64,000 nt of DNA from Rhizobium sp. 007 (GCF_015353075.1 NZ_CP064188.1:1736001-1800000), one strand, 5' to 3'; shown: positions 34,412 through 43,559, counted from the first letter of the stretch. Numbers and translations: made by a program. Notes: a model not told the origin generated them from the sequence alone.

Positions 34412-35215
34412 TCAGAAGGACGGAAGGGTCGGCATCGGACGGCCTGTCCATTTCGTCGCGATCTTGTCGAGATCGCCGGAGATCTTCATCAGATAGATCG
34501 ACGTATTCAGCCATTGACGCAGTTCGAAATCGTCGAGCTTCGTCGCCATCGAGTTGCCTTGCTGGAAGAAGGTGAAGCCGACCTGGAGGCCAGCGTCAGG
34601 ACGCTGCTTGATGATCGCTTCTCCCACAGTCGACGGCAGTGCGACCGCGTCCGCCTGACCGGCAATCAGCGCCTGCGCACTGGTGGAGTCGTCTTCGAAA
34701 ACCACGATCTCCATGCCGGGGACCGCCGCCTTGCGAAGAGCGGTTTCCTGTGACGAACCCCGATTGACCGCGACGCGCTTGCCCTGAAGATCGGCAAGGC
34801 TCGCAAACTTCTGGTCGGGACCGGATATGATATCCATGTTAAAGGCGCTGTAGGGCTGCGTAAACATGACGGTCTTGGCCCGCTCACCCGTCGGGGCCAG
34901 CGTCGCAACGAGGAAATCGACCTTGCCGGTCTGGAGCGCCGGAATGCGGGCCGGCGGCGTCAGTGGGACGAGTTCGACAGGCAGCGAGAGATATCCGGCA
35001 ATCAAGTTGGCGACGTCAACGTCGTAGCCGGTCGGATTACCTTTTTCATCCACCATCCCCATCGGCGGCGCACCGGTCAGAACGCCGATCCGGACGGTGC
35101 CGCGTGATATGATGTCATTGAGCGTGACCGCCCCGGCTTCGGCGGTCATCGCCAAGGACGTGATGGCGAGTGCGGCTGCCATTACAACCGCGCGCATAGA
35201 GTTAAGAACATTCAT
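34412..35215 (-). CDS. Polar amino acid-type ABC transporter binding protein
   Basis: The protein has about 267 residues. The signal peptide is MRAVVMAAALAITSLAMTAE ending EAGA. The mature domain is SBP_bac_3: GTVRIGVLTGAPPMGMVDEK, NPTGYDVDVANLIAGYL, RIPALQTGKVDFLVATLAPT and GKRVAVNRGSSQETAL. The usual ligand Arg of amino-acid binders (in TxxR after the first lobe) appears as TGERAKTVMFTQPY. GGTGGAGGAATG lies upstream of ATG 35215. It leads the transporter operon, directly behind the double operator at 35343-35379. Confidence 0.88.
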   Translation of the reverse strand: MNVLNSMRAVVMAAALAITSLAMTAEAGAVTLNDIISRGTVRIGVLTGAPPMGMVDEKGNPTGYDVDVANLIAGYLSLPVELVPLTPPARIPALQTGKVDFLVATLAPTGERAKTVMFTQPYSAFNMDIISGPDQKFASLADLQGKRVAVNRGSSQETALRKAAVPGMEIVVFEDDSTSAQALIAGQADAVALPSTVGEAIIKQRPDAGLQVGFTFFQQGNSMATKLDDFELRQWLNTSIYLMKISGDLDKIATKWTGRPMPTLPSF

Positions 35216-35342
35216 GACATTCCTCCACCTTATTTGACTGAGCTCTTGCTCGTGCATGCGATCTCTGGAGCGACAGAAACCGCTCCATTGCTCGCCTCCT
35301 CTGGACTCCCTTGCACCGGGCATTGCATCTGAATCATGCAAG

Positions 35343-35379
35343 GGTTATCGTTAACCTCATTTTATGTTATCGATAACAA
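35343..35379. promoter_or_regulatory. Tandem LacI-type operators 3a and 3b
   Basis: Site 3a GGTTATCGTTAACC (35343-35356) matches the core at 11 of 14. Site 3b contains TGTTATCGATAACA exactly (35365-35378). Their centres are 22 bases apart, about two helical turns, so two dimers would bind the same face. The pair lies between the divergent binding-protein gene (start 35215) and the second LacI gene (start 35429). Confidence 0.7.
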
Positions 35380-35428
35380 TCGGACTGTCAAGCCAGTTTT
35401 TACTTTTCAAGGCGTGGGGACGAGGCAA

Positions 35429-36451
35429 GTGGCAAAGGATAAGACACGGATCGTCACGCTGCTTGATGTGGCGGCAAAGGCAGGCGTAAGCAGCATGACA
35501 GTCTCAAAGGTTATGCGAGGCGTCGGCAACATTTCCAAGGCGACGCAACAAAGGGTGAGATGTGCCGCAGACGAGCTTGGCTATCTGCCGAACAACCTTG
35601 CCGGATCATTGAGTTCGCGCAAGAGCCGGATGGTAGCAGTGATTATCCCCTCGATGAGCGACATTGTCTTTTCCGAAGTGCTGAGTGGGGTAAACGCCAT
35701 CCTGCGCCCCAATGGACTTCATACCTTCATCGGAGAATCGCATTTCGATCCCGGCATCGAAGCAGACCTCGTGCGCGAGATGCTGTCCTTCCGCCCGGCA
35801 GGGCTTTTGCTAAACGGCGGCATGGCACGAAGCGCCGCTTGCGACAAATTGCTAGAAAGACGTACCTGCCCGGCCATTCAAATGTGGGATTGCGACAATG
35901 AAGATCTTGATTTCAGCGCAGGCCCTTCGCACATGGAGGCAGGGCAACTCGTTGCTGCGCATTTCCTGGAGCGCCGCCTCAGGCGCGTTGCCTATGTCGG
36001 CGCCGAATTGGAGAAGGATCTCTGCGCCCGCTGGCGCTACCTTGCCTTGCGGTCTACGCTTGCGAGCGCCAACATCGACGTGATCAGCATGGTTTGCGAA
36101 AATCGGCCGAGACAGGCCGAAACAGGACGCGCCCTTACGCAGGAATTGATCCGCGATCATCCCGAGATCCAGGCTATTCACTTTTTGAACGACGCGATGG
36201 CGCTTGGTGGCCTCTCCTATCTGCACGAAGCGGGAATTCCAGTTCCAGAGCAGGTGTCCGTGGTGGGATTTAACGGCACGTCCATCCCCAACACGGTCCG
36301 AACCAGACTTACGACCGTTGATGTACCTCGCGCCGAGATCGGCAAGACGGCGGCTCGGGCGCTCTTGAATATACTTGCACACGTGCACGTGAACAGATCG
36401 TGGCGGGCTGAGATCCAGCTCATCCAGGGCAACACGACGACGAAACGATAA
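35429..36451 (+). CDS. LacI-family regulator (copy 2)
   Basis: The protein has about 340 residues. The helix-turn-helix is TLLDVAAKAGVSSMTVSKVM with ELGYLPNNLAGSLSSRKSRM. The effector domain is of the GntR gluconate-repressor type (VAVIIPSMSDIVFSEVLSGV, VAYVGAELEKDL; VSVVGFNGTSIPN). The start is GTG 35429, preceded by GGGACGAGG; the frame up to 35336 would run through the operators and is unlikely. It is paired with the divergent transporter and probably represses it and itself. Whether this protein or copy 1, or both, bind the shared palindrome is not decidable from sequence. Confidence 0.87.
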   Translation: MAKDKTRIVTLLDVAAKAGVSSMTVSKVMRGVGNISKATQQRVRCAADELGYLPNNLAGSLSSRKSRMVAVIIPSMSDIVFSEVLSGVNAILRPNGLHTFIGESHFDPGIEADLVREMLSFRPAGLLLNGGMARSAACDKLLERRTCPAIQMWDCDNEDLDFSAGPSHMEAGQLVAAHFLERRLRRVAYVGAELEKDLCARWRYLALRSTLASANIDVISMVCENRPRQAETGRALTQELIRDHPEIQAIHFLNDAMALGGLSYLHEAGIPVPEQVSVVGFNGTSIPNTVRTRLTTVDVPRAEIGKTAARALLNILAHVHVNRSWRAEIQLIQGNTTTKR

Positions 36452-36500
36452 TCGGTCGCCCGTTCATCCTTCCGTCAATATCGCTTGCGACGCAACGTGC

Positions 36501-36526
36501 AAAAAAATGGCACCATTCGCGGTGCC
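36501..36526 (-). terminator. Terminator of the ribose-type transporter operon
   Basis: On the minus strand GGCACC-GCGAAT-GGTGCC is followed by A and seven T (36507-36501). It lies 22 bases past the stop of the binding-protein gene, which is the last gene of that operon. Confidence 0.75.
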
Positions 36527-36547
36527 CAGTTTCCGGGAGGGAGGCTG

Positions 36548-37648
36548 CTACAGCTTGCCCCAGAGCTTTTTATACTCGTCGCGGTAACCGTTTTCCGGAT
36601 CGAACGAGTTCTTGGGGCCGCCATCGAATTCGACATTGTCGGCGGTGACGACATGGAGCGGGGAGAGATAGCCAGACCAGTGTTGGCCGGCAAAGGCGCG
36701 GTTCAACTCGTCGACAAGCTGCCAGCCCTGCAGGTTGAGGGGCTCGGCGACCGTAACTTTCTGGAACTGGCCGGCGCGGATGCGCTGGTAGGCCGATTCC
36801 GAGCCGTCACCGGCAGCGACATTGATTGGCGCGTCTGTACCACCCTTGCCGGCGGCTGCCAGCGACGGGCCCATGAAGTCGAAATAAAGATCGTTGATGG
36901 CGAGCGAATGAGTCCACTGGTCGCCGTATTTTTGCAGCAACGATGTCGTCAGTTGCGGCATGCGCTGGGAGGTTTCGGCAATGGGCGTATCGACATATTC
37001 AAGAACCTTGCCGCCGAGTTTTTCGATCTCCTTTTTCATCTTGTCGGCCTTGGCGATGGCGATCGCATAGGTCGAGTCGGTGAAAATCACGACGCCTGGC
37101 TTGCCCTTCGCATCTGCATAGGCCCAGTCCGCGGCCGACTTGGAAACTTCCATCGCGTCGGTGCTGACGTTGGCGAAAAGGCCGGTTTTTTCGTCAGGGC
37201 CGATGACCGGGCCTGCGTGCCAGGCGACGAGCGGAATTCCGGCAGCCTTTGCCTGCTCAAGAGCCGGCGCCTGCTCGACGGCATCGAAGCCGTTGATGAC
37301 GATCCCGGCGGGCTTCAGCGCCATGGCCTGGCCGAACGCTGCCGTGCGGCCGCCGATCGAGCCCGCACCGTCGAGAACCTTGACCTGCCAACCGATGGCG
37401 GCTGCAGCCTCCTCGACGCCGGTGGTAACGCCCAAGATGCCGCCGTTCTTCAGGTCGCCGGCGAGCACGACGATCGTCTTTCCCTCCTGCGCCTTGGGTC
37501 CTGTCTTCGGTCCGTCCCAGGTGGTGACGCGGGTCGCATATTTTTCGACCACCGCCTTGGCGTCGGACATGGCATCTGCCAGTGCCGGTCCCGCGAGCAT
37601 CAAGGCCAGTGCGGCGACGGAACTCTGGATAAGCGTTCTGCGTTTCAT
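36548..37648 (-). CDS. Sugar ABC transporter binding protein (ribose-type, PBP1)
   Basis: This 366-residue protein has the signal peptide SSVAALALMLAGPALADA. The mature domain is of the periplasmic-binding type I sugar family: KTIVVLAGDLKNGGILGVTT, IVINGFDAVEQAPALEQAKA, IPLVAWHAGPVIGP, and a DALAVND-like block (THSLAINDLYFDFMGPSLAA). It is longer than RbsB (about 300) and belongs to a subgroup with a pre-domain of about 45 residues. It is the third gene of the minus-strand operon after the ATPase and permease. Sugar or sugar-acid uptake fits the neighbouring idonate/gluconate genes. Confidence 0.87.
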   Translation of the reverse strand: MKRRTLIQSSVAALALMLAGPALADAMSDAKAVVEKYATRVTTWDGPKTGPKAQEGKTIVVLAGDLKNGGILGVTTGVEEAAAAIGWQVKVLDGAGSIGGRTAAFGQAMALKPAGIVINGFDAVEQAPALEQAKAAGIPLVAWHAGPVIGPDEKTGLFANVSTDAMEVSKSAADWAYADAKGKPGVVIFTDSTYAIAIAKADKMKKEIEKLGGKVLEYVDTPIAETSQRMPQLTTSLLQKYGDQWTHSLAINDLYFDFMGPSLAAAGKGGTDAPINVAAGDGSESAYQRIRAGQFQKVTVAEPLNLQGWQLVDELNRAFAGQHWSGYLSPLHVVTADNVEFDGGPKNSFDPENGYRDEYKKLWGKL

Positions 37649-37686
37649 GGTTCTTCCTCCCTTTGAAGTTTGTGTGCCGACGGCGA

Positions 37687-38751
37687 TCAGTTTTTCGGTG
37701 GGTTTGCAGATGCCGGATTGGTGGCTGCCGTTTTTCCAACTGCACCCCGTTTCCTCTGCGCATAACCGGCGATGCCGATGGCCACGAGCAGGGTGATGCC
37801 GTTGAAGAGTGGTTCGACGAAGAACGAGCCACCGAATTGCTGGATGCCGGAAATGCCGACGGCAAGAATGATGACACCGGTCATCGTGCCCCAGACATTG
37901 ACGCGTCCAGGCTTGATGGTGGTTGAGCCGAGAAAGGCACCGACGAGCGCCGGCAGCAGGTACTCGAGGCCAACACTGGCCTGGCCGATGCGCAGCTTAG
38001 AGGCGAGCAGGACGCCTGCAAGCGCAGCAAGGGTGCCCGAGGAGACAAAAGCGGCGATGACAAAGCGGCGGACCGGAATGCCGTTCAGCGCTGCCGCTTT
38101 CGGATTGGCGCCGATCGCATAGATATAGCGGCCAATCGGCAGATATTCGAGAATAAGCCAGAGCGCAACGGCAAGCAGCAGCACATAAAAGCCGGTGATC
38201 GGCAGGCCGAATACCATGGTGCCGTTCAACGAGTAAAAACCCTCCGGCAAGACGCCAACGACCTGGCGCCCGCCGGTGTGCCAGAGTGCCAGCGCGTAGA
38301 GGACCGTGCCGGTGCCGAGCGTCGCAATGAACGAGTCGATGCGTGCGACCTCCACCAGAAGACCGTTGAGGAAGCCGGTGATAGCACCGAGCGCAAGCAC
38401 GATGACGACTGCGACCGGCCAAGGCACGCCGAACACGGTTTGCAGGCTGATCGCAAGAATGTGCCAGAGCACGATGCCGTAGCCGACCGTAAGATCGATG
38501 CGGCCGCCAGCCATCGGGATCATGGCCGCCAGCGACAGGAGAGCGATGATCGCCTTGTCGGAGACGATCGAGCGAAGATTGAGAACCGTCGGAAAGGTCT
38601 GCGGCAGGAGAAGCGAAAACAGCACGATAAGCAGCAAAGTAAGGATGACCAGGCCGTAAACCGGCAGGAACCGCAGGAGCTTCTGCGTATAGCTGAGGCC
38701 CGCCAGTTCGGCTCGGGTCGGCTCAAGGGCGGTGGATTCGATCGACTGCAT
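37687..38751 (-). CDS. Sugar ABC transporter permease (RbsC family)
   Basis: This 354-residue BPD_transp_2 permease has about 9-10 helices. Family blocks: IALLSLAAMIPMAGGRIDLT and VGYGIVLW (usually GGIDLSVG; here GRIDLTVG), FNGL-like GFLNGLLVEVARIDSFIATL with GTGTVLYALA, and YAIGANPKAAALNGIPVRRF. It sits 16 bases after the ATPase stop and 38 bases before the binding-protein start. Confidence 0.88.
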   Translation of the reverse strand: MQSIESTALEPTRAELAGLSYTQKLLRFLPVYGLVILTLLLIVLFSLLLPQTFPTVLNLRSIVSDKAIIALLSLAAMIPMAGGRIDLTVGYGIVLWHILAISLQTVFGVPWPVAVVIVLALGAITGFLNGLLVEVARIDSFIATLGTGTVLYALALWHTGGRQVVGVLPEGFYSLNGTMVFGLPITGFYVLLLAVALWLILEYLPIGRYIYAIGANPKAAALNGIPVRRFVIAAFVSSGTLAALAGVLLASKLRIGQASVGLEYLLPALVGAFLGSTTIKPGRVNVWGTMTGVIILAVGISGIQQFGGSFFVEPLFNGITLLVAIGIAGYAQRKRGAVGKTAATNPASANPPKN

Positions 38752-38767
38752 TATCTTCTCCCGGAAC

Positions 38768-40264
38768 TCAAGCGGCCTCTGAAGCCGACGCGGCAGCGAT
38801 CACCGCCGATGTGGTTAAATCCGCACCTTGCAATTCACGTACAATCCGTCCGCGTGAAAACACCAAGGCACGATGGCAGATATGTGCGATTTCCTCGAAA
38901 TCCGTCGACACGACGACGACAGCCAGACCCGCCTCAAGCGCACGGGCGATCAGCCGATAGATGTCGGCCTTGGCGCCGACATCGACGCCTGCGGTCGGAT
39001 CCTCGGCGATCAGGAGCTTGCGGCCAGTTGCAAGCCAGCGGCCGACAACCACCTTCTGCTGGTTGCCTCCCGATAGCGCCTCGATCGGCAGGCTCTGGTC
39101 GTTCGGCCTCAATCCGACACTCTCGCCGATCGTGCGCGCCAGGGACGCTTCTTTAAACGGCGACAGGAAAGAAAGGAGCCTGCGTCCGGACGCTGCCGGA
39201 TTGAGGAAGGTGTTTTCCCGAAGCGACAGCGACATGGCAACGGATTCTTCGGTGCGGTCGCGCGCAATCAGGCCTATGCCGGACCTCATTGCAGCGACCG
39301 GGCTCGACAGGTCCGGTACCTCCCCACCGACATCTACTGCGCCGGAAAAAGCTTCGCAGCCAAAAAGGGCCCGACCGATCAGTTCCTGACCGGCGCCGCG
39401 CAAGCCAACCAACCCAAGCAGCTCTCCTTTCCGGATATCAAAGGAGACAGGTCCGGCGCTGCGGCAGGCAAGATCCCGAATGCTGACGATCGTCTCGCCC
39501 GGATTGCTTGTCGCTTTGGCGAAGAGTTGGTCCGTCTTGCGGCCGACGATCATTTCAATCAATTCGTCCGGCGTCGTCTGTGCCACCGGCTTCTGGCCAA
39601 CGAGGCGTCCGTCGCGCAAGACCGCGACCCGGTCGGCGATGCGGAAAATCTCATCGAGCCGATGCGACACGTAGATCATCGCCACCCCTCGCGCTTTCAG
39701 CGGACGGATAGCATGGAAGAGACGCTCCACCTCATCAGCCGGAAGGCTGGCGGTCGGCTCGTCAAGAACAAGCACGTCCGCTTCCACGGCGAGCGCGCGG
39801 GCAATCGCCACAAGCGACTTTTCGGTACGGGTGAGATCCTGGACACGCGTCGACGGATCAAAGTCGCAGCCGACGAGATTCAGCGCCTCCCTGGCCCGCT
39901 CCTCCGTTCGCTTCCAGTCGATCAGGCGCGAACGCATGGAGAAACCCTGCGCCAATCCGACATTTTCGCCCACCGTCATCCATTCGATCAGGCCAAGGTC
40001 CTGGTGGATAAAGGCGAGAGGCTGACGTTCGTTAGGCTTTGGCGGCCGATGGACATAGGGTTCACCACGGAACTGAATATCGCCGCCGTCCGGCCTGTAG
40101 ATGCCGGCCAAGGTCTTGATGAGTGTCGATTTGCCCGCGCCGTTTTCTCCAAGAAGCGCCAGGATCTCCCCCGGATGCAAATCCAGCGATACCTGCGTCA
40201 AGGCCCGAGTGCCGCCGAACTCCTTGGTGATGGAGCGAACCTCCAGCAGTTTTTCGCTCGACAT
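38768..40264 (-). CDS. Sugar ABC transporter ATPase (RbsA/MglA family)
   Basis: This protein of about 498 residues has two ATPase domains. Domain 1 has Walker A GENGAGKSTLIKTLAG and Walker B VLVLDEPTASLP, but the signature region reads DLTRTEKSLVAIARAL instead of LSxGxxQ. Domain 2 has the usual degenerate P-loop (GLRGAGQELIGRAL), the intact signature LSGGNQQKVVVGRWL and LLIAEDPTAGVDVGAK, with Glu-Asp-Pro instead of DEP. GGGAGGAG lies before ATG 40264. It is the first gene of its operon, about 45 bases behind operator 4; the in-frame extension to 40489 crosses that operator and is rejected. Confidence 0.88.
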   Translation of the reverse strand: MSSEKLLEVRSITKEFGGTRALTQVSLDLHPGEILALLGENGAGKSTLIKTLAGIYRPDGGDIQFRGEPYVHRPPKPNERQPLAFIHQDLGLIEWMTVGENVGLAQGFSMRSRLIDWKRTEERAREALNLVGCDFDPSTRVQDLTRTEKSLVAIARALAVEADVLVLDEPTASLPADEVERLFHAIRPLKARGVAMIYVSHRLDEIFRIADRVAVLRDGRLVGQKPVAQTTPDELIEMIVGRKTDQLFAKATSNPGETIVSIRDLACRSAGPVSFDIRKGELLGLVGLRGAGQELIGRALFGCEAFSGAVDVGGEVPDLSSPVAAMRSGIGLIARDRTEESVAMSLSLRENTFLNPAASGRRLLSFLSPFKEASLARTIGESVGLRPNDQSLPIEALSGGNQQKVVVGRWLATGRKLLIAEDPTAGVDVGAKADIYRLIARALEAGLAVVVVSTDFEEIAHICHRALVFSRGRIVRELQGADLTTSAVIAAASASEAA

Positions 40265-40306
40265 CGGCGCTCCTCCCAAAGCTCTGTGAACTTGCAAGAC
40301 ATGGTC

Positions 40307-40320
40307 TGTTATCGATAACA
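40307..40320. promoter_or_regulatory. LacI-type operator 4
   Basis: TGTTATCGATAACA, identical to the cores at operators 1 and 3b, lies 43 bases before the start of the ribose-type transporter operon. This places that transporter in the same regulon as the idonate/gluconate genes. Confidence 0.7.
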
Positions 40321-40871
40321 ATGCTGTCAACAGGGAATTGCGCGTAGGCTGGTCGCGCACAAGGCATTGCGATGGCTGCTTTCTTTCGGGATTGACACAT
40401 GCTTCCGCGGCAGCCGTTCGTGATCGTCGACGGCCAAGGTGGAAGGCCACCCGTCTAGAAGAGCGCGCCGCCGCGCAGCCCTTTGACATATCGGGATGTC
40501 GCTCGGATCCCCAGCTGACTTTCCCTCATAGGACCATTTCCACAAGCAAATTGTATTTCTTGCAGCGTTCGGGATTACTGCTTGGGCTGACAGATGAAAA
40601 CACGATGCACGACTGGGCTTGCTCGCAATGCCCAGACTGAATGACCCATTCAATTCCTCCAAAGTGGTGGAACGTCGGCTCGCAGTGATACCCCTCACAA
40701 AAAAGGCCCTGCGGGCTGGGGGCAGACGGGGCAGGGCCAGATGCCAGAATAGGACTGGCGGAACGCACGTCCCGTGGGCGTCGATGGTCTGCGAGAGCGC
40801 GCGAGATCGAAGAATAACATATTTCTCGCGCATCGAAGCCTGTCCCAAAGGCTTAAGCGAAGGAGTAATAA
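40321..40871. other. 551-base stretch without a recognised gene
   Basis: It lies between operator 4 and an SDR remnant. Frames on both strands are short or antisense and none has recognisable domains. It may include the decayed 5' part of the SDR gene. Confidence 0.4.
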
Positions 40872-41098
40872 GACAGCCACGTCTCAGAGCGAGCAACGCG
40901 GTCGCGCCCGGCCCGGTCGAAACGGATATGTTCGTGACCGGCAAATCGGATGAACTGGTCCAGTCCATCGTCAGAACGATACCGCTGAGCCGGCTTTGCC
41001 AACCGGAGGATGTCGCTTTGGTCGTTGCCTTCCTGGCCAGCTCGGAAGGTGCCTGGGTGAGCGGCCAGGTACTTCGCGTCAATGGCGGCATGATCTGA
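40872..41098 (+). pseudogene. C-terminal remnant of an SDR
   Basis: About 70 residues read NAVAPGPVETDMFVTGKSDE, then IPLSRLCQPEDVALVVAFLA and VSGQVLRVNGGMI. This is the unmistakable last third of a classical SDR of the FabG type. The cofactor motif TGxxxGIG and the Tyr-Lys pair are missing upstream, so the gene is truncated. It is followed 26 bases later by a tautomerase gene; SDR-tautomerase pairs occur in small catabolic operons, so the tautomerase may have lost its partner. Confidence 0.7.
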
Positions 41099-41124
41099 AG
41101 CAAGCCCGAACCGAGGATAAAACC

Positions 41125-41385
41125 ATGCCATTCGTGAACATCAAGACGCCGGAAGGCGCGCTGAACCGCGCCCAGAAGCAGGAGATCGTGCACCGCACGA
41201 CGAACATGCTCGTCGAGTATTTTTCAGAGGCCGCAAGGCCGCACACCATGGTAGTAATCGAGGAGGTGAAGGACGGCGGTTACGGCCGCGCCGATGAGAT
41301 CTTTATCCTGCCGGACGTCTATCGCAGCAAAGAAAACAGTTACGTGGCCCATTCCCGGCGGACATGCCGTCCGCCGGAAATGTGA
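41125..41385 (+). CDS. 4-oxalocrotonate tautomerase family protein
   Basis: The protein of about 86 residues starts PFVNIKTPEGALNRAQKQEI after Met, with the catalytic Pro at position 2. TMVVIEEVKDGGYGRADEIF is the family's second half, similar to the P-x-x-V-x-I-x-E-x-x-x-x-W-G pattern. GAGGATAA lies just before ATG 41125. The tail from about residue 70 (ENSYVAHSRRTCRPPEM) is not typical and may be read-through into unrelated sequence after a lost stop. The substrate is unknown. Confidence 0.7.
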   Translation: MPFVNIKTPEGALNRAQKQEIVHRTTNMLVEYFSEAARPHTMVVIEEVKDGGYGRADEIFILPDVYRSKENSYVAHSRRTCRPPEM

Positions 41386-41482
41386 CATTCGTACCGCGTC
41401 CTGCCCATGTCGAGCACGGTTCCGCAAGCGTTACCGGTGATGTTGACTATTGCGGCAGAGTAAGCCTACCGCCAGCTCTCCA

Positions 41483-43375
41483 TCAAGATTGCAACGCTCT
41501 TTGGAATACCCGTGTCAGTCTCTCGGCAAAGGCACGGGGATCGACGGGTCTGTCGCCATCAAGGATCCGTGCTTGGTCAAGCAGGAGCAATGCTGCATCC
41601 TCCCTTAGCGAAGAGCCGTCGTCTTTGGCAGCAATTCCCTTCACCAGCGGATGCTCGAGATTGATCTCCAGGATGGGCTTTGCAGCCGACTGGAGCCGCC
41701 CTGCGCCCTGCAGTATCTTTTCCATCTGGCGGTCGTAGCCTTGCTCAGATGCGACAAGGCAAACCGCACTTTCCGTCAGTCGATCGGAGGCACGAACATC
41801 CGACACCTGGTCTGCGAGCGTCTCGCGGGCAAAGGCGATGAAGCTCTCGAGATCCGCCGACGTTTCGCTCTTCGTGGCTGCTTCGTCATTGGACGTGGCG
41901 AACTGCGCCAGGTCAGCTGCCCCTTGCGTGATCGATTTGAAGGTCCTTCCTTCGAATTCGGGGGCATTCATCACCCAGAAGCTGTCGATGGAGTCGGTCA
42001 ACAGCAGGACCTCAATGCCGCGAGCGCGAAATCCTTCTAGCTGCGGCGATGCCTTCAGCTGATCCAGATTGTTGCCGGTCAAATAATAAATTGCGCTCTG
42101 ATCCTGTTTGGCATCTTTCACATAATCTGCCAGAGAGCGATACCCGTCACTCGAGGCCGTGGTTCTAAAGCGCGATAGGGCAATCAGCTGCGAGCGGCGT
42201 TCGAAATCCTCGTAAATGCCTTCCTTAACGACTGAACCGAAATTCTCCCAAAACTTGATGAAGGCGTCCGCATCGGTCTCGGCGAGTTTTTCGATTGCTG
42301 CTACGACCCTGCTGGTGACGCCCTTCCTGATCGCCGCCAGAATGGGGCTCGCCTGGATCATCTCGCGCGAAACGTTGAGGGGAAGGTCTGCGGTATCGAT
42401 CAGGCCTCTCACAAAGCGAAGATAACGCGGCATGAGTTCGGTGTCATCGGTGATGAAGACACGCTTTACATAAAGCTTCATCCGGCCCTTGCGGTCAGGA
42501 TCAAACATGTCGAACGGCTGCGATCCCGGAACAAAGGCTAGTGCAGTATACTCATGCCGTCCTTCGGCCCGGAAATGAACAGTCACGGCAGGCTCGTCGT
42601 ACTGTCCGGAAATTCCGCGGTAGAAATCCGTATACTCTTCGGTCGAAATGTCACTTTTCGAACGAGTCCAAAGAGCCGTACCGTCGGTGAGCTGGATCGG
42701 TTCGGCGCCCGGCTTTTCAATGATCGTGATCGGCACGGGAACGTGGCCGGATTGCTCCTTGACGATCCGCTCGACCGACCAACGGGATGTGTAGGTCTTG
42801 GCGTCCTCCATCAAATGCAAAGTGATACGCGTGCCACGCGGCGGAGCATCCACCACGTCCACGGGGCTGACGCTATAGCTGCCCCGACCATCAGACGACC
42901 ACAACCAAGCCTCATCGGCGCCCGCACGCCGGGAAACCACGTCGACGCGTTCGGCAACCATGAAGCATGAATAGAAGCCGACACCGAACTGTCCGATCAG
43001 TTGTGCGCTCTCCCCGGTCTTGTTGGCCTCAATGCGCTCCATGAAGGCACGGGTTCCCGAGCGGGCAATGGTGCCGAGCGCCTCGATCAATTCGTCACGG
43101 CTCATACCAATTCCGTTGTCCTCGACGACCAACCGGCGCTTTTCCTCGTCGAGCGATAGCGTGATCCGGCTGTCCGGATCGTTTGCAAGCATTGTGGGTG
43201 TGGCAATCGCCTCGAACCGCAGCTTCTCGGACGCATCGGCGGCGTTCGAGATCAGTTCACGCAGAAAGACATCCTTATCCGAATAGACCGAATGCACCAT
43301 CATATGCAGAAGGCGCGCCACATCGGCTTCGAAGATGTGGTTTTCGGCAGTGTTGTGCGTGGCGGTCGTCGTCAT
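41483..43375 (-). CDS. htpG: Chaperone HtpG (Hsp90)
   Basis: The 630-residue protein is the full Hsp90 length for bacteria. The ATPase domain has LHMMVHSVYSDKDVFLRELI and SNAADASEKLR (Asn and Asp that hold ATP and Mg), DNGIGMSRDELIEALGTIAR SGT with GQFGVGFYSCFMVA, and the middle domain has MPRYLRFVRGLIDTADLPLN with the catalytic Arg in VSREM. It acts as a cytoplasmic ATP-dependent chaperone. It stands alone on the minus strand; the next gene on its upstream side is decayed. An hsp20 gene lies 12 kb away. Confidence 0.95.
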   Translation of the reverse strand: MTTTATHNTAENHIFEADVARLLHMMVHSVYSDKDVFLRELISNAADASEKLRFEAIATPTMLANDPDSRITLSLDEEKRRLVVEDNGIGMSRDELIEALGTIARSGTRAFMERIEANKTGESAQLIGQFGVGFYSCFMVAERVDVVSRRAGADEAWLWSSDGRGSYSVSPVDVVDAPPRGTRITLHLMEDAKTYTSRWSVERIVKEQSGHVPVPITIIEKPGAEPIQLTDGTALWTRSKSDISTEEYTDFYRGISGQYDEPAVTVHFRAEGRHEYTALAFVPGSQPFDMFDPDRKGRMKLYVKRVFITDDTELMPRYLRFVRGLIDTADLPLNVSREMIQASPILAAIRKGVTSRVVAAIEKLAETDADAFIKFWENFGSVVKEGIYEDFERRSQLIALSRFRTTASSDGYRSLADYVKDAKQDQSAIYYLTGNNLDQLKASPQLEGFRARGIEVLLLTDSIDSFWVMNAPEFEGRTFKSITQGAADLAQFATSNDEAATKSETSADLESFIAFARETLADQVSDVRASDRLTESAVCLVASEQGYDRQMEKILQGAGRLQSAAKPILEINLEHPLVKGIAAKDDGSSLREDAALLLLDQARILDGDRPVDPRAFAERLTRVFQRALQS

Positions 43376-43559
43376 ACGTCATGATCTCCCATGATGAAAA
43401 AAACGATCGATCAGGTGGCAAAGACTTCGATTGAATTCAAGATGTTTCTTTAACGCCGAATGAAGCGCAATACTCAGTGCGCTTACGCCGCCGGCTTTCG
43501 GAATTCGCAGTGTCGATTGTCGGTGACACGTCCGCTGACGATCTCGGTGTGCTTGGCGA

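Noticed and set aside
36485..37666. A 393-residue plus-strand frame
   Set aside because: It is antisense to the sugar-binding protein gene, which has a signal peptide and full family motifs; the plus frame has none.
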